Notes under the pieces: model-generated
Told to the model about the DNA's origin: nothing
Databases searched by the model: none
The model's input: the letters and a program-made list of their open reading frames with translations, nothing else
Part shown: positions 44,873 to 53,695 of the stretch, in pieces
How positions within the stretch are numbered: position 1 is the first letter of the stretch
How the letters are laid out: each line of letters opens with the position of its first letter
Assembly (NCBI GenBank): GCA_964034945.1
Contig: OZ035961.1
Span: 64,772,244 to 64,836,243, forward strand
Direction: 5' to 3'
Source of the DNA: Chrysopilus asiliformis
Lineage: Eukaryota; Arthropoda; Insecta; Diptera; Rhagionidae
DNA: 64,000 nucleotides
Made by a program: the position numbers and the translations under genes

Positions 44873-46957
44873 TACGTTGGCAGCTAAAAGTTTTTTGTAT
44901 AAATTTCAGAATGCCAAAAACACATAAATAACTTAAAAAGTTTTTGGAAAAAATGTTATCCTTGCAGGACCTTCCGTTTCGAATTTTGAAATTCCAACTC
45001 CAGATTCGTGATCAGCGACCCTAAAAACCCCCTTATGCCGATTTTTCCGGGGAAAAACGGGAAAAAGGATATTTGCGTTATCCTTGCAGGACCTTCCGTT
45101 TCGAATTTTCAAATTCCAACAGCCAGCTCGTGATCAGCGACTACGGAATCACCCTACAGCCAGTTTTTCGGAGACAAAATTAGAAAACGGATATTTCCGT
45201 TTTCCTTACAGGACCTTCCGTTTCGAATTTTGAAATTCCAACACCGGATTCGTGATCAGCGACCCCAAAAACCCTCTTATGCCGATTTTTCCGGGTAAAA
45301 ACGGGAAAAAGGATATTTATCCTTACAGAACCTTTCGTGTCGAATTTTAAAAATCTAATATCGGATTTGTGTTAAGCGATCTTAACCCTAATCAGCTCAG
45401 GCTAATTTTGTCCTTAATCCACGCAGGCGGTGTCTGAAAGACACCATGCCGGAAAAATAGAATAATTTAATAAAAAAATTTTTTTTTGAGTTTGCATTTT
45501 TTAATTCAGTTAATAATATTTATTTATTTGTATATACATTATTCGTACTTTTTATAATTGTAGCATAAAATTGATTTTTAAGAATTTTCGTTACAAACAT
45601 TTTTCTTGGATTTGCACTTATCTGCTTCAAAGCGCGACCTTAGAAATGGGGACACAGGAAGCAACGTTTTCTCTTTTGGGAAGTGCTACAGTTATTATCG
45701 CCTACTACAGTCCGATATTTTGCGAAATAGAAGCAAAGTGATACCAAAATAACCTTTCTTTGCTGGTAAAACCGTTACGGTGTCTTTGAGACACCGCCTG
45801 CGTGGATTAAGGGTAAATTTCATAAAAGCGAAATATTATTGTTGTAGTAAAAAAAATTAATTTTTTTTTTCGTTTTTAAATAGTATTGGCTTAAAAAAAC
45901 AAAGTCAAGGAGCATGAATGCAACAACTTTTTTAACATTCGTAACAATCACTCTCAAAACTGCATCGGTGTCTCAAAGACACCGCGAATGCGGATTAGGG
46001 TTAAACATAATGCCCATTTTCCCGGGCAAAAATGGGAAAAAGGATATTTGCGTTATCCTTACAGGACCTTCCGTTTCGAATTTTGCAAATCTAATACCGG
46101 ATTCGTGATCAGCGACCCCAAAAACCCCCTTATGCCGATTTTTCCGGGGAAAAACGGGAAAAAGGATATTTGCGTTATCCTTGCAGGACCTTCCGTTTCG
46201 AATTTTTGAAAATCTAATACCGGATTCGTGATCAGCGGCTCCAAAAACCCCATAATACCAATTTCTCCGGAGAAAATTGGAAAAAGGACATTTGCGTTAT
46301 CCTTTCAGGAACTTCCGTTTCAAATTTTGCAAATCTAATACCGGATTCGTGATCAGCGACCCCAAAAACCCCATAATGCAAATTTTTCCGGGGCAAAATG
46401 GGAAAAAAGGATATTTATGTTATCCTTTCAGGACTTTCCGTTTCGAATTTTGAAAATCTAATACCGGATTCGTGATCAGCGACCCCAAAAACCCTATAAT
46501 GCAAATTTTTCCGGGGAGAAATGGGAAAAAGGATATTTTCATTATCCTTACAGGACCTTCTGTTTCGAATTTTGAAAATCTAATACCGGATTCGTGATCA
46601 GCGACCCCAAAAACCCTATAATACAAATTTTTCCGGGGAGAAATGGGAAAAAGGATATTTTCATTATCCTTACAGGACCTTCCGTTTCGATTTTGAAAAT
46701 CTAATACCGGATTCGTGATTACCGACCCCAAAAACCCTATAATGCAAATTTTTCCGGGGAAAAATGGGAAAAAGGATATTTTCATTATCCTTACAGGACC
46801 TTCCGTTTCGAATTTTGAAAATCTACATAGCTAAAAACCTGCTCCTGGCAACGCAGATCATTTTGCAAAAAACCGCGTAAAAATCGGTCCAGTAGTTTTT
46901 GAGTTTTGTAATCACAAACAGACAGACAAACAAACATCCATTTTTATATATATAGAT
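44873..46957 (+). mobile_element. 122-bp minisatellite element (type a), full-length copy
   Basis: Starts AGCAGACCCTACGTTGGCAG. Two blocks of 122-bp units follow (about 44950-45350 and 46010-46815), split by a piggyBac-like MITE. It ends CTGCTCCTGGCAACGCAG, CGGTCCAGTAGTTTTTGAG, an ACAGACAGACA box and TTTTTATATATATAGAT. Unit spacing from the CAGGACCTT landmark is 121-123 bp. AATAAAGTCAATA(G/A)ATAAAATAAATAA lies on both outer sides, possibly a target duplication or the retrotransposon's own AT repeat. It sits downstream of pol, so it does not break the coding frames. Confidence 0.75.
45386..46000. mobile_element. piggyBac-like MITE 3 (TTAA-flanked)
   Basis: Flanked by TTAA (45382-45385, 46001-46004). 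Ends CCCTAATCAGC / CGGATTAGGG. Each end carries the palindromic word GGTGTCTTTGAGACACC or a variant. A second, inner pair (CCTTAATCCACGCAGGCGG near 45413 and its complement near 45793-45811) makes doubled inverted ends, perhaps one MITE inside another. It splits a 122-bp unit. Confidence 0.72.
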
Positions 46958-47097
46958 AAAGTCAATAAATAAAATAAATAAATAAATAAATAACTAAAAT
47001 AAATAAATAATTTAAGATATAAAAAAAATGACTAGATAAAAAAAAATATTGAAAAAAAAAAATTTGCTTTTAGGATGGACGTAAATCTTTCGCGTGA

Positions 47098-47265
47098 TAG
47101 ACCCCGTTCACATTGGTTGAAATAGTCCGCCTAATTCTGACAGAAACTGGCAACATTAGGGCAAGGTGAGGAAGTGGGACTGAGCCCCACTTCCTCACCT
47201 TGCCCTAATGTTGCCAGTTTCTGTCAGAATTAGGCGGACTATTTCAACTAATGTGAACGGGGTCA
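47098..47265. repeat. Inverted repeat at the 3' end of pol (two ~80-bp arms)
   Basis: The arms match perfectly except for about one base (GTTCACATTGGTTG against CAACTAATGTGAAC) and enclose a ~6-nt loop, GTGGGACTGAGCCCCAC. The right arm contains the last codons and the stop of pol; the left arm is an inverted copy of them. As RNA this would be a very strong hairpin directly after the pol frame. Confidence 0.85.
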
Positions 47266-50200
47266 TATACTCCAATTTTTCTACCCTGTAAATCTTCGAT
47301 CTCATAGAGCGATGTACCTATTTTTCTCACAATACGACACTTTAAAAACTTTTTGGCTAACTTTGCGTTGATCCCTTGAGAAAAATTACTTTGGACAAAA
47401 TTTCGGCGAAAAGCTTCTTGGCCGGGTGTATAATTAACATATTTTGTCCTAGTATTGTAAATTTTTTCTCCCTTTTTGTGAGCTTTTCTCAAATTTTCTT
47501 TAACCTTTTCACGCATATTCCCAAATTTTTCGTCAATAGGTAAAATTTCGACGTCAGTCATACCGAGTCTTGTCAGTTTGTTTAAAATTTTATAAGATGA
47601 TGCGTGCGAAACCATATGTTGACCAAACAATACGTAATATGGAGAGGTACCCAAGGATGTGTGCAGTGAACTTCGAAGAGCGCTGGCAATATTGCTTATA
47701 TTCACATCCCAGTTCGTGTGATCATCCCCTATATACGCTCTTATTGCGGCTAATAAGCTTCTATTTACACGTTCCGATTTATTGGATTGTGGACTATAAA
47801 CTGCGGTGAACGTATGTTTAACCCCTTGATTCGTCAAATAACTTTCCATATCTTTTGCTACGAATTGTGGACCATTGTCTGAATGTAGAGTTTCAGGTAC
47901 ACCAAACGTAGTAAAAGTTTCTTCCAGATACTTAATTATTTCGCTTGTCGTCGCCTTTTTTAAACACTTAAACAACGGAAAACGACTAATATGATCGACA
48001 ACAATCAACACATAGGTGTTACCACTTTTGCTTCTAGGATAAGGACCTAGCAAATCCACGTATATTCGTTGAAAGGGCCTATCGACAATAAATTCTTCTC
48101 CCATAGGAGGACGTAGAGGGGTATTTGGAGCTTTAATCTCCTTGCAAATATCACAAGCCTTGATATAATCTTTTATGTGTTTCGCCATTTTTGGCCAATA
48201 ATATTTGGTCCGCAAACGTTCTAAAGTTTTTGCAATTCCACTATGAGCTGAACGTGGAGGATCATGAGCACTAACAATTAAATCTTTGGTCAATTGGTGC
48301 GGAACATATAGACGCCACAAAGATTCTTCGGTTTCTGGACAATCACAACGAAAAGTTGTCCTCTTATAAACTAAAATATCTAAAACACAAAGATCAGGCA
48401 GCTTTTCAGCGTTGTCAAGAATCGTCAATTTCAGTTCTTCGTATTTCGAAGACTTAAAGTACGGAGAATCTAAATCTATATCTAGCACCTGGTCAGATAT
48501 TTCGTTAATTTCTTCAAAGACACGTGATAAGGCATCAGGTACGACGTTCTTTGAACCCTTTCTATGCTCTATCACAAAGCTATATCTTTGCAACTCAAGA
48601 CTCCACCGAGCGAGTCTACCGCTCAAGTCTTTGTATTGCATAAGCCACTGAAGACTTGAATGATCGGTGATAATTGTAAAACAATATCCTTCCACATACT
48701 GCCTAAACTTTTTTACACTTTCGACTACCGCCAAGCATTCAATTTCCGTCACAGTATAATTTTGTTGTGCTGTGTTTAATTTTTTTGAAATAAAAGCGAT
48801 GGGATGTTCAAGCCCATTATCATCTTTCTGGAATAAAACTCCACCAATTCCAGATCGACTTGCATCGCACTGAATGTAGAAATGACGTTTAAAGTCAGGG
48901 TTGACGAGAATTGGCGCTGTAGCTAATTTCGTCTTCAATTCTTCAAAAGCTTTTTGTGCCTCAGGTGTCCATTGGAATTTATTCTTCTTCTTTAAAAGGT
49001 CAGTAATAGGAGATGCAATAGTAGCATAATTGTCAACAAAACGTCGATACCAACCGGTAAGTCCTAAAAAGCTCCTAACTGATTTTACCTTTTTCGGAAT
49101 GGGAAAATTCTTTATGGCTTCTACCTTTTCTGGGTCCGTTCGTAAAGTACCATTACCTACAATATAACCTAAGTATTTTGTCTCCTTCATACAAAACTTA
49201 CATTTTTCTAGGTTGACAGTTAAACCTCCCTGTCTTAGAGCTAATGCTAAAGCGCCCAAAACTTGAATGTGGGTATCAAAGTTTGGCGTCGCGACTAAGA
49301 AATCATCTAGATACTTTCTGATGTATTTTTTTAGATTCCATGGAACCTTTTCAAGAATCTTGTCAGCTAATTTTGACATAGATGCACTGGCATTGCAGAG
49401 CCCAAATGCGGTCACCGTAAATTGATATAAAGGGCGCCCTGGTACGCTAAAAGCCGTCTTATCCCTGGATTCTTTAGCCAAGGGGATTTGCCAAAAGGCG
49501 TCCTTTAAATCAATGCACGAAATGACATGTGCATCACCTAAACCACTCAACAACCATTCAATATTCGGTAAGGGATATGCGTCTTTTCTGGTCACGGAAT
49601 TAACTCGTCGTGAATCTAAACATAATCTCACCTTACCCGGTTTCTTGACTAAAACGACCGGAGAGTTCCATGGGCTAGAACTTTCTTCTATTACACCCAT
49701 TTCCGAAATTCTATCCAACTCTTTATACATTAGGCTTAAAATTACAGGAGATACAGGATAATGCTTTTGTTTAATTGGAGATGCATTTCCAACATCGATG
49801 CAGTGCTCCACCAAAGAAGTTTTTCCTAACCCTTCTTTAGAAAAATTTGGAAAAAGTTCTTTGACCGCTTTTAATTTTGAATTATCACTATGTGTTAAAT
49901 TATGCACATTTAAGACATCATCATTTGGACAAATTTCAGAAACTGTATTGACGAAAGAAGGAACTATATTAAAAATTTGCCAAAAATCTATGCCTAAATA
50001 AAGTTCTTGGCTTAAAGAAGGTACAACATATAATGTACAAGGCTTCACAACATTTTTAAACGTAATATTAACATGAATAAATCCCACAACAGGTTGTTTC
50101 TTCCCATCTGCGGTAGATAGACTAGATTTCATTTTGAACCAAGAAAAATTATTTTCTTTTAAAAACTCTATAGCATTTTTGCCTAGACAACTAATAGTCG

Positions 50201-50663
50201 CCCCACTGTCTAAAAGTCCTACAATGGGTTTTCCATTTATATAAATAGAGGCATAGGGCCTAAGATCATCACCCTCGGAAAGAAAAGTAGAATCTATCTT
50301 AGCTTGAAATAATTTCTTAGTTTTATAATAGTTTCGTAGACGTTCCGTTCTCTTTTTTACTGAACTCACTAATGGGATTGATTCTGAAAAATCAGAACTT
50401 TCATTAAATATTCTCTCCCTTACTTCATTATATCTTCTAAGTCTTTCATCAAAAGACAAAGGTAACTTATAATCTACTGGTTTTTCATTTAAACAAGACG
50501 ATTTAATAAATAATTTTGGACTATCATTACAATCTAACGAAGATTTCACGACATAATTATCGACAATATAATCGCTGTCATTTATTTTTCCGGACGGGGT
50601 TGCTTGTCCGAGCGCGATTGTCCGGATGTTGTCGCGTTCGGCGAGCAATTTAACGGATTGCAT
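47244..50663 (-). CDS. pol: Pol polyprotein: protease, reverse transcriptase, RNase H, integrase
   Basis: Uninterrupted 1139-codon frame. Residues 1-130 are an unassigned lead-in. The retropepsin LDSGA has its catalytic Asp at 152. Reverse transcriptase spans about 320-500, with SCIDLKDAFWQIPL (Asp 385) and YLDD (451-454). RNase H spans about 590-715, with Asp 600, Glu 642, Asp 667 and Asp 710. The integrase zinc finger is His 800, His 807, Cys 837 and Cys 840. The integrase catalytic triad is Asp 870, Asp 929 and Glu 964, a D-35-E spacing. The RNase H-integrase order is that of Ty3/gypsy. All catalytic residues I can check are present. It overlaps gag by 82 nt in the -1 frame, so Met 1 is only the first Met; translation probably enters from gag by frameshift. 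The frame ends in VYDPVHIS within the inverted repeat. Confidence 0.92.
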   Translation of the reverse strand: MQSVKLLAERDNIRTIALGQATPSGKINDSDYIVDNYVVKSSLDCNDSPKLFIKSSCLNEKPVDYKLPLSFDERLRRYNEVRERIFNESSDFSESIPLVSSVKKRTERLRNYYKTKKLFQAKIDSTFLSEGDDLRPYASIYINGKPIVGLLDSGATISCLGKNAIEFLKENNFSWFKMKSSLSTADGKKQPVVGFIHVNITFKNVVKPCTLYVVPSLSQELYLGIDFWQIFNIVPSFVNTVSEICPNDDVLNVHNLTHSDNSKLKAVKELFPNFSKEGLGKTSLVEHCIDVGNASPIKQKHYPVSPVILSLMYKELDRISEMGVIEESSSPWNSPVVLVKKPGKVRLCLDSRRVNSVTRKDAYPLPNIEWLLSGLGDAHVISCIDLKDAFWQIPLAKESRDKTAFSVPGRPLYQFTVTAFGLCNASASMSKLADKILEKVPWNLKKYIRKYLDDFLVATPNFDTHIQVLGALALALRQGGLTVNLEKCKFCMKETKYLGYIVGNGTLRTDPEKVEAIKNFPIPKKVKSVRSFLGLTGWYRRFVDNYATIASPITDLLKKKNKFQWTPEAQKAFEELKTKLATAPILVNPDFKRHFYIQCDASRSGIGGVLFQKDDNGLEHPIAFISKKLNTAQQNYTVTEIECLAVVESVKKFRQYVEGYCFTIITDHSSLQWLMQYKDLSGRLARWSLELQRYSFVIEHRKGSKNVVPDALSRVFEEINEISDQVLDIDLDSPYFKSSKYEELKLTILDNAEKLPDLCVLDILVYKRTTFRCDCPETEESLWRLYVPHQLTKDLIVSAHDPPRSAHSGIAKTLERLRTKYYWPKMAKHIKDYIKACDICKEIKAPNTPLRPPMGEEFIVDRPFQRIYVDLLGPYPRSKSGNTYVLIVVDHISRFPLFKCLKKATTSEIIKYLEETFTTFGVPETLHSDNGPQFVAKDMESYLTNQGVKHTFTAVYSPQSNKSERVNRSLLAAIRAYIGDDHTNWDVNISNIASALRSSLHTSLGTSPYYVLFGQHMVSHASSYKILNKLTRLGMTDVEILPIDEKFGNMREKVKENLRKAHKKGEKIYNTRTKYVNYTPGQEAFRRNFVQSNFSQGINAKLAKKFLKCRIVRKIGTSLYEIEDLQGRKIGVYDPVHIS

Positions 50664-52426
50664 TTAGGACAAAATCTCTTGGTTGTGTTTGGAAAACCAC
50701 AGCCATAACAAAACCTTCTTACTACATCTGAATCGCAATCCATATACATGTGACCAAGTTTTTCGCAATTCCAGCACTTCAAATTACTTCTGTCTCCAGC
50801 AGGATAACGTGAAGTGTTGAATGCGGCAACTTCGTCATTTTTTTCTAGTATGGCTGAACTGTCGTTTAAATCTACGATCTCATTAATATGTCTGTAATTG
50901 TTTTTATAATTTAAGTTAGTTTTATTAGAATTTAAGTTAGAATAGGAATTATTTCGAAAATATTTTTCGGCTTGATTACACAAATCACGCAATTGATCTA
51001 CCGAATGAACTGGATGAAATAATATCATTTGAAGAATTCGTGAATCCAAATTTTGTTTTAAAATATTTATGAGTTCGGTTTCACTCAAGGAATTTTCCAT
51101 TTGATTGCTCAGAGCAATTATATCTTGACTGAAATCACAAAACGATTCACCTCGCTGTTGCTTCCGTTTCATTATGCTGAAACGAATCTCATCATCCGTC
51201 TTCAACTCGCGAAATTCACCGAGAAAAGCCTCCCGTAAATGTTCCCAGGTAAATTTCGGATACCTTCTATAAAAATTCCAAAACCAACGATTGGCTTTGC
51301 CTACTACCAATCTATGAAAATTCGCACAAATATAATTTGCATCTACCCTTTCAGATTGCATAAGTGCGTCAACCCTAAACAAAAATTCATTGACTGAAAT
51401 ACCTCGCTGTGAAACATCAAAACTTAATTTCCAACGCGATATCGGACTTTTAGATCTTGGATTCGAATATTGCGGATATTCCAAGCGAGATTGACGTTGT
51501 ATTGGAAATTGGAAAGAAGCAGGCGCGGTTGAACTTGCTGATGGTTGAGTTGCTGATGCGAAATTAATATTATTTGCTAAATTCCTAATTCGATCGACAT
51601 TATCTATTATTGGGACTTGCGAAGTTGAACTAGCGGGTACGTTGATCTGGGCATTTCCTAATAAACTTTGCTGAGTCTTTGTCATAGCAGCCATTTGGGA
51701 ACTTAGGTGTACTATCTGGTCTGACAAGCCTTTAAAAATTGTTTCTACTGCACCAGACAGTTTTGACACTTGATCATTGGTCCTGACCATTTGATCAACT
51801 AAATCATTAAAATCACTTCTGCTGACCATATCATTCAAATTAACTATGTTCGCCGTATTTGACTCTACAGTTTTTCCGACAACAGGCTGTTGAAGATTTG
51901 ACAAATTGCCCTCCTTGCGCTCTAAACCTGTGTCTGAAGCACCTTCAAGAACATCTTCATTTCCCTTTTCATAATTTCCCAATCCATAATTTACTTTCAT
52001 TACATACTTAGGATAAAAACTAGCTTTTAACCGCTCCGCTTCCAAGCATGCAACATCATTAAACTGTTTGCAAAACTTAGATGAATCTGGGCAAGCTAAT
52101 GAAAAAAGATGAAAGCGGTTTATGATATGTAAAAGTCGCGATAATACCTTTATCATACCATCGACATCTTTATCATTTCTAGCTTTTGTAGCGACTTCTT
52201 GTATTTCGGCAAATCTTGTTTCTAATAACTTTTTTTCAAGATCAGTACACGCGAGAGTAGGATAATTCGTAGGCTCAGGAATAAGATTATTCCTTTCCTG
52301 CTTGATTTTTTCATTTAACTGGTCTACAGCACTACGAGTTCTAGGAATGTCTCTCAACTTCAATTCGAAATCGAATTCTTCCTCATCGAGATGACTAGGC
52401 TCCATTTTTAAATTGCAAATATTCAT
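50582..52426 (-). CDS. gag: Gag protein of the Ty3/gypsy element
   Basis: 614 codons, no stops. N-terminal ~310 residues are polar and helical in character, rich in Asn, Asp and Gln. Residues about 325-420 match the retrotransposon Gag (capsid) family: SFDVSQRGISVNEFLFRVDA, then NRWFWNFYRRYPKFTWEHL and FLGEFREL. Near residue 550 is a zinc knuckle CWNCEKLGHMYMDC (CX2CX4HX4C). It is followed by a second Cys cluster, CYGC..CPKC (about 574-590), which is not a standard knuckle. It would assemble the particle and package RNA. Start chosen at the first Met; a second Met six codons on is a possible alternative. The stop is preceded by G-GAA-AAA, a candidate shift site. Confidence 0.88.
   Translation of the reverse strand: MNICNLKMEPSHLDEEEFDFELKLRDIPRTRSAVDQLNEKIKQERNNLIPEPTNYPTLACTDLEKKLLETRFAEIQEVATKARNDKDVDGMIKVLSRLLHIINRFHLFSLACPDSSKFCKQFNDVACLEAERLKASFYPKYVMKVNYGLGNYEKGNEDVLEGASDTGLERKEGNLSNLQQPVVGKTVESNTANIVNLNDMVSRSDFNDLVDQMVRTNDQVSKLSGAVETIFKGLSDQIVHLSSQMAAMTKTQQSLLGNAQINVPASSTSQVPIIDNVDRIRNLANNINFASATQPSASSTAPASFQFPIQRQSRLEYPQYSNPRSKSPISRWKLSFDVSQRGISVNEFLFRVDALMQSERVDANYICANFHRLVVGKANRWFWNFYRRYPKFTWEHLREAFLGEFRELKTDDEIRFSIMKRKQQRGESFCDFSQDIIALSNQMENSLSETELINILKQNLDSRILQMILFHPVHSVDQLRDLCNQAEKYFRNNSYSNLNSNKTNLNYKNNYRHINEIVDLNDSSAILEKNDEVAAFNTSRYPAGDRSNLKCWNCEKLGHMYMDCDSDVVRRFCYGCGFPNTTKRFCPKCNPLNCSPNATTSGQSRSDKQPRPEK
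50585..50591 (-). promoter_or_regulatory. Candidate -1 frameshift site between gag and pol
   Basis: Immediately before the gag stop the minus strand reads G GAA AAA TAA. Slipping back one base gives GGA AAA ATA, which is the pol frame. The frames overlap for 82 nt, as needed for -1 shifting. The heptamer is not a canonical X-XXY-YYZ, so this is inference. Confidence 0.4.
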
Positions 52427-53681
52427 TATTTTAAATTTTAATTTCTAACAAGAATGTATTTTATAAAAAATACCCAAACTTTGGTAATAGAGAAATAAAG
52501 ACCTAACACCAAAATAAATAACAAAGATAAATAATACCTAACACCAAAATAAATAAATAGAAAAATTTAATTAGCAAAAAATTAAATCTAACCAAATACC
52601 AAATTGACTAAACCTAAAAATTTAAAGCTATCAAAAAAAAATTTCAAGATCGACAAAGAGAATCGACAAAAGATATTTCTGATATAGAAATTATCTTAGC
52701 GAAAAAATTGTATTAGAAAATCGCAAGAGAAAATACAATATTCCTTTTTGAGACAACTATTTCATAAATTGACCCTCAAGTGAGAAACAAGACAATTTCG
52801 TGGGCGCACAGAGTTCACGGAAATGGTTTACATCAACAATCAAAATAAATAAATAAATAAATAATTTAACACGGAATCTAAATGAAAATATTGTTTTGGC
52901 ATCAAATTGTGCATTTGTTAAATTTTTATTTCTTCCATAATGGCCTATATAGGACGTGTTATTAGGTTCTACCCAATAATGCACGTAAGGATCGTCTATA
53001 CATCCATTATAAAACAAATTTTTATTTGCGTTGCTGCGACATTTGATCGAATAGCCTCAATCACAATGTAAATAAATATCATGCAACAACTGATCTTGCA
53101 TACAACCGTATCATAAAAGAAAATGATCAGACAACGGAGAAATCCTCTAAGCTTTGAAATCTTATGCTGTATTAAATAATATAATTTTTAATATGCGGTA
53201 CACTATGCGACTCTAAAACTACTTATTTTTGAGTAATCTGCATAGTAGACTCATATCAAAAATTATTTATATATAACTGCGACGAATGGTTAATGACTTA
53301 ACCAAATCGTAATAATCTTGCAGCTAAAGATAGAAAAAAAACAACATTTATCAATACATATTTCCTTTGGCAACTTTGTCCAAAGAATATGTTCGAACAA
53401 ATGCAAAATTCAATCACTTAGAATATTTCTGTAAATTTAGTTAATATTTTAAAAATTTACATAGAAGACTATTTAAACGATTGAAACGCGGAAATTTTAT
53501 GGATAAGACACAAATCAATAATTTAATAAATAAATAAATAAACGACCAAACAATGTTATCTGATATTTTCTATTCGAAACCAAAACAGAACGACAAAATT
53601 TTAGCATGAGTTCGATAATGTTATTCGGTAGCTAGTACCTTTTTATCGGGTCAAAAATTTTGAACCAAAATTTCTGCATCC
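52427..53681 (-). other. Leader between primer site and gag
   Basis: About 1.25 kb of AT-rich non-coding sequence with no long frame. It presumably includes packaging signals, which cannot be located by eye. Microsatellite-like AATAAATAAATAA runs occur near 52845 and 53520. Confidence 0.6.
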
Positions 53682-53693
53682 CGTTGGGCGCCA
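53682..53693 (-). promoter_or_regulatory. Primer binding site, tRNA-Lys-like
   Basis: Two bases inside the 5' LTR the minus strand reads TGGCGCCCAACG, identical over 12 nt to the well-known tRNA-Lys(1,2)-type primer site. It then departs (GGATGC rather than TGGGGC). It primes minus-strand DNA synthesis. Confidence 0.7.
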
Positions 53694-53695
53694 TC

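Noticed and set aside
46420..46785. 121-aa frame on the minus strand (also 130 aa at 40554-40946)
   Set aside because: Read through 122-bp repeats. The unit length is not a multiple of three, so the frame rotates without a consistent product.
46010..46815. Regular ~122-bp repeats as a CRISPR array
   Set aside because: The whole unit is repeated with drift. There are no short repeats with unique spacers, and the context is eukaryotic transposon.
44562..47243. An env gene downstream of pol
   Set aside because: The space is filled by a repeat insertion and AT-rich DNA, with no frame carrying a signal peptide or transmembrane segment. The element looks like a retrotransposon without env.
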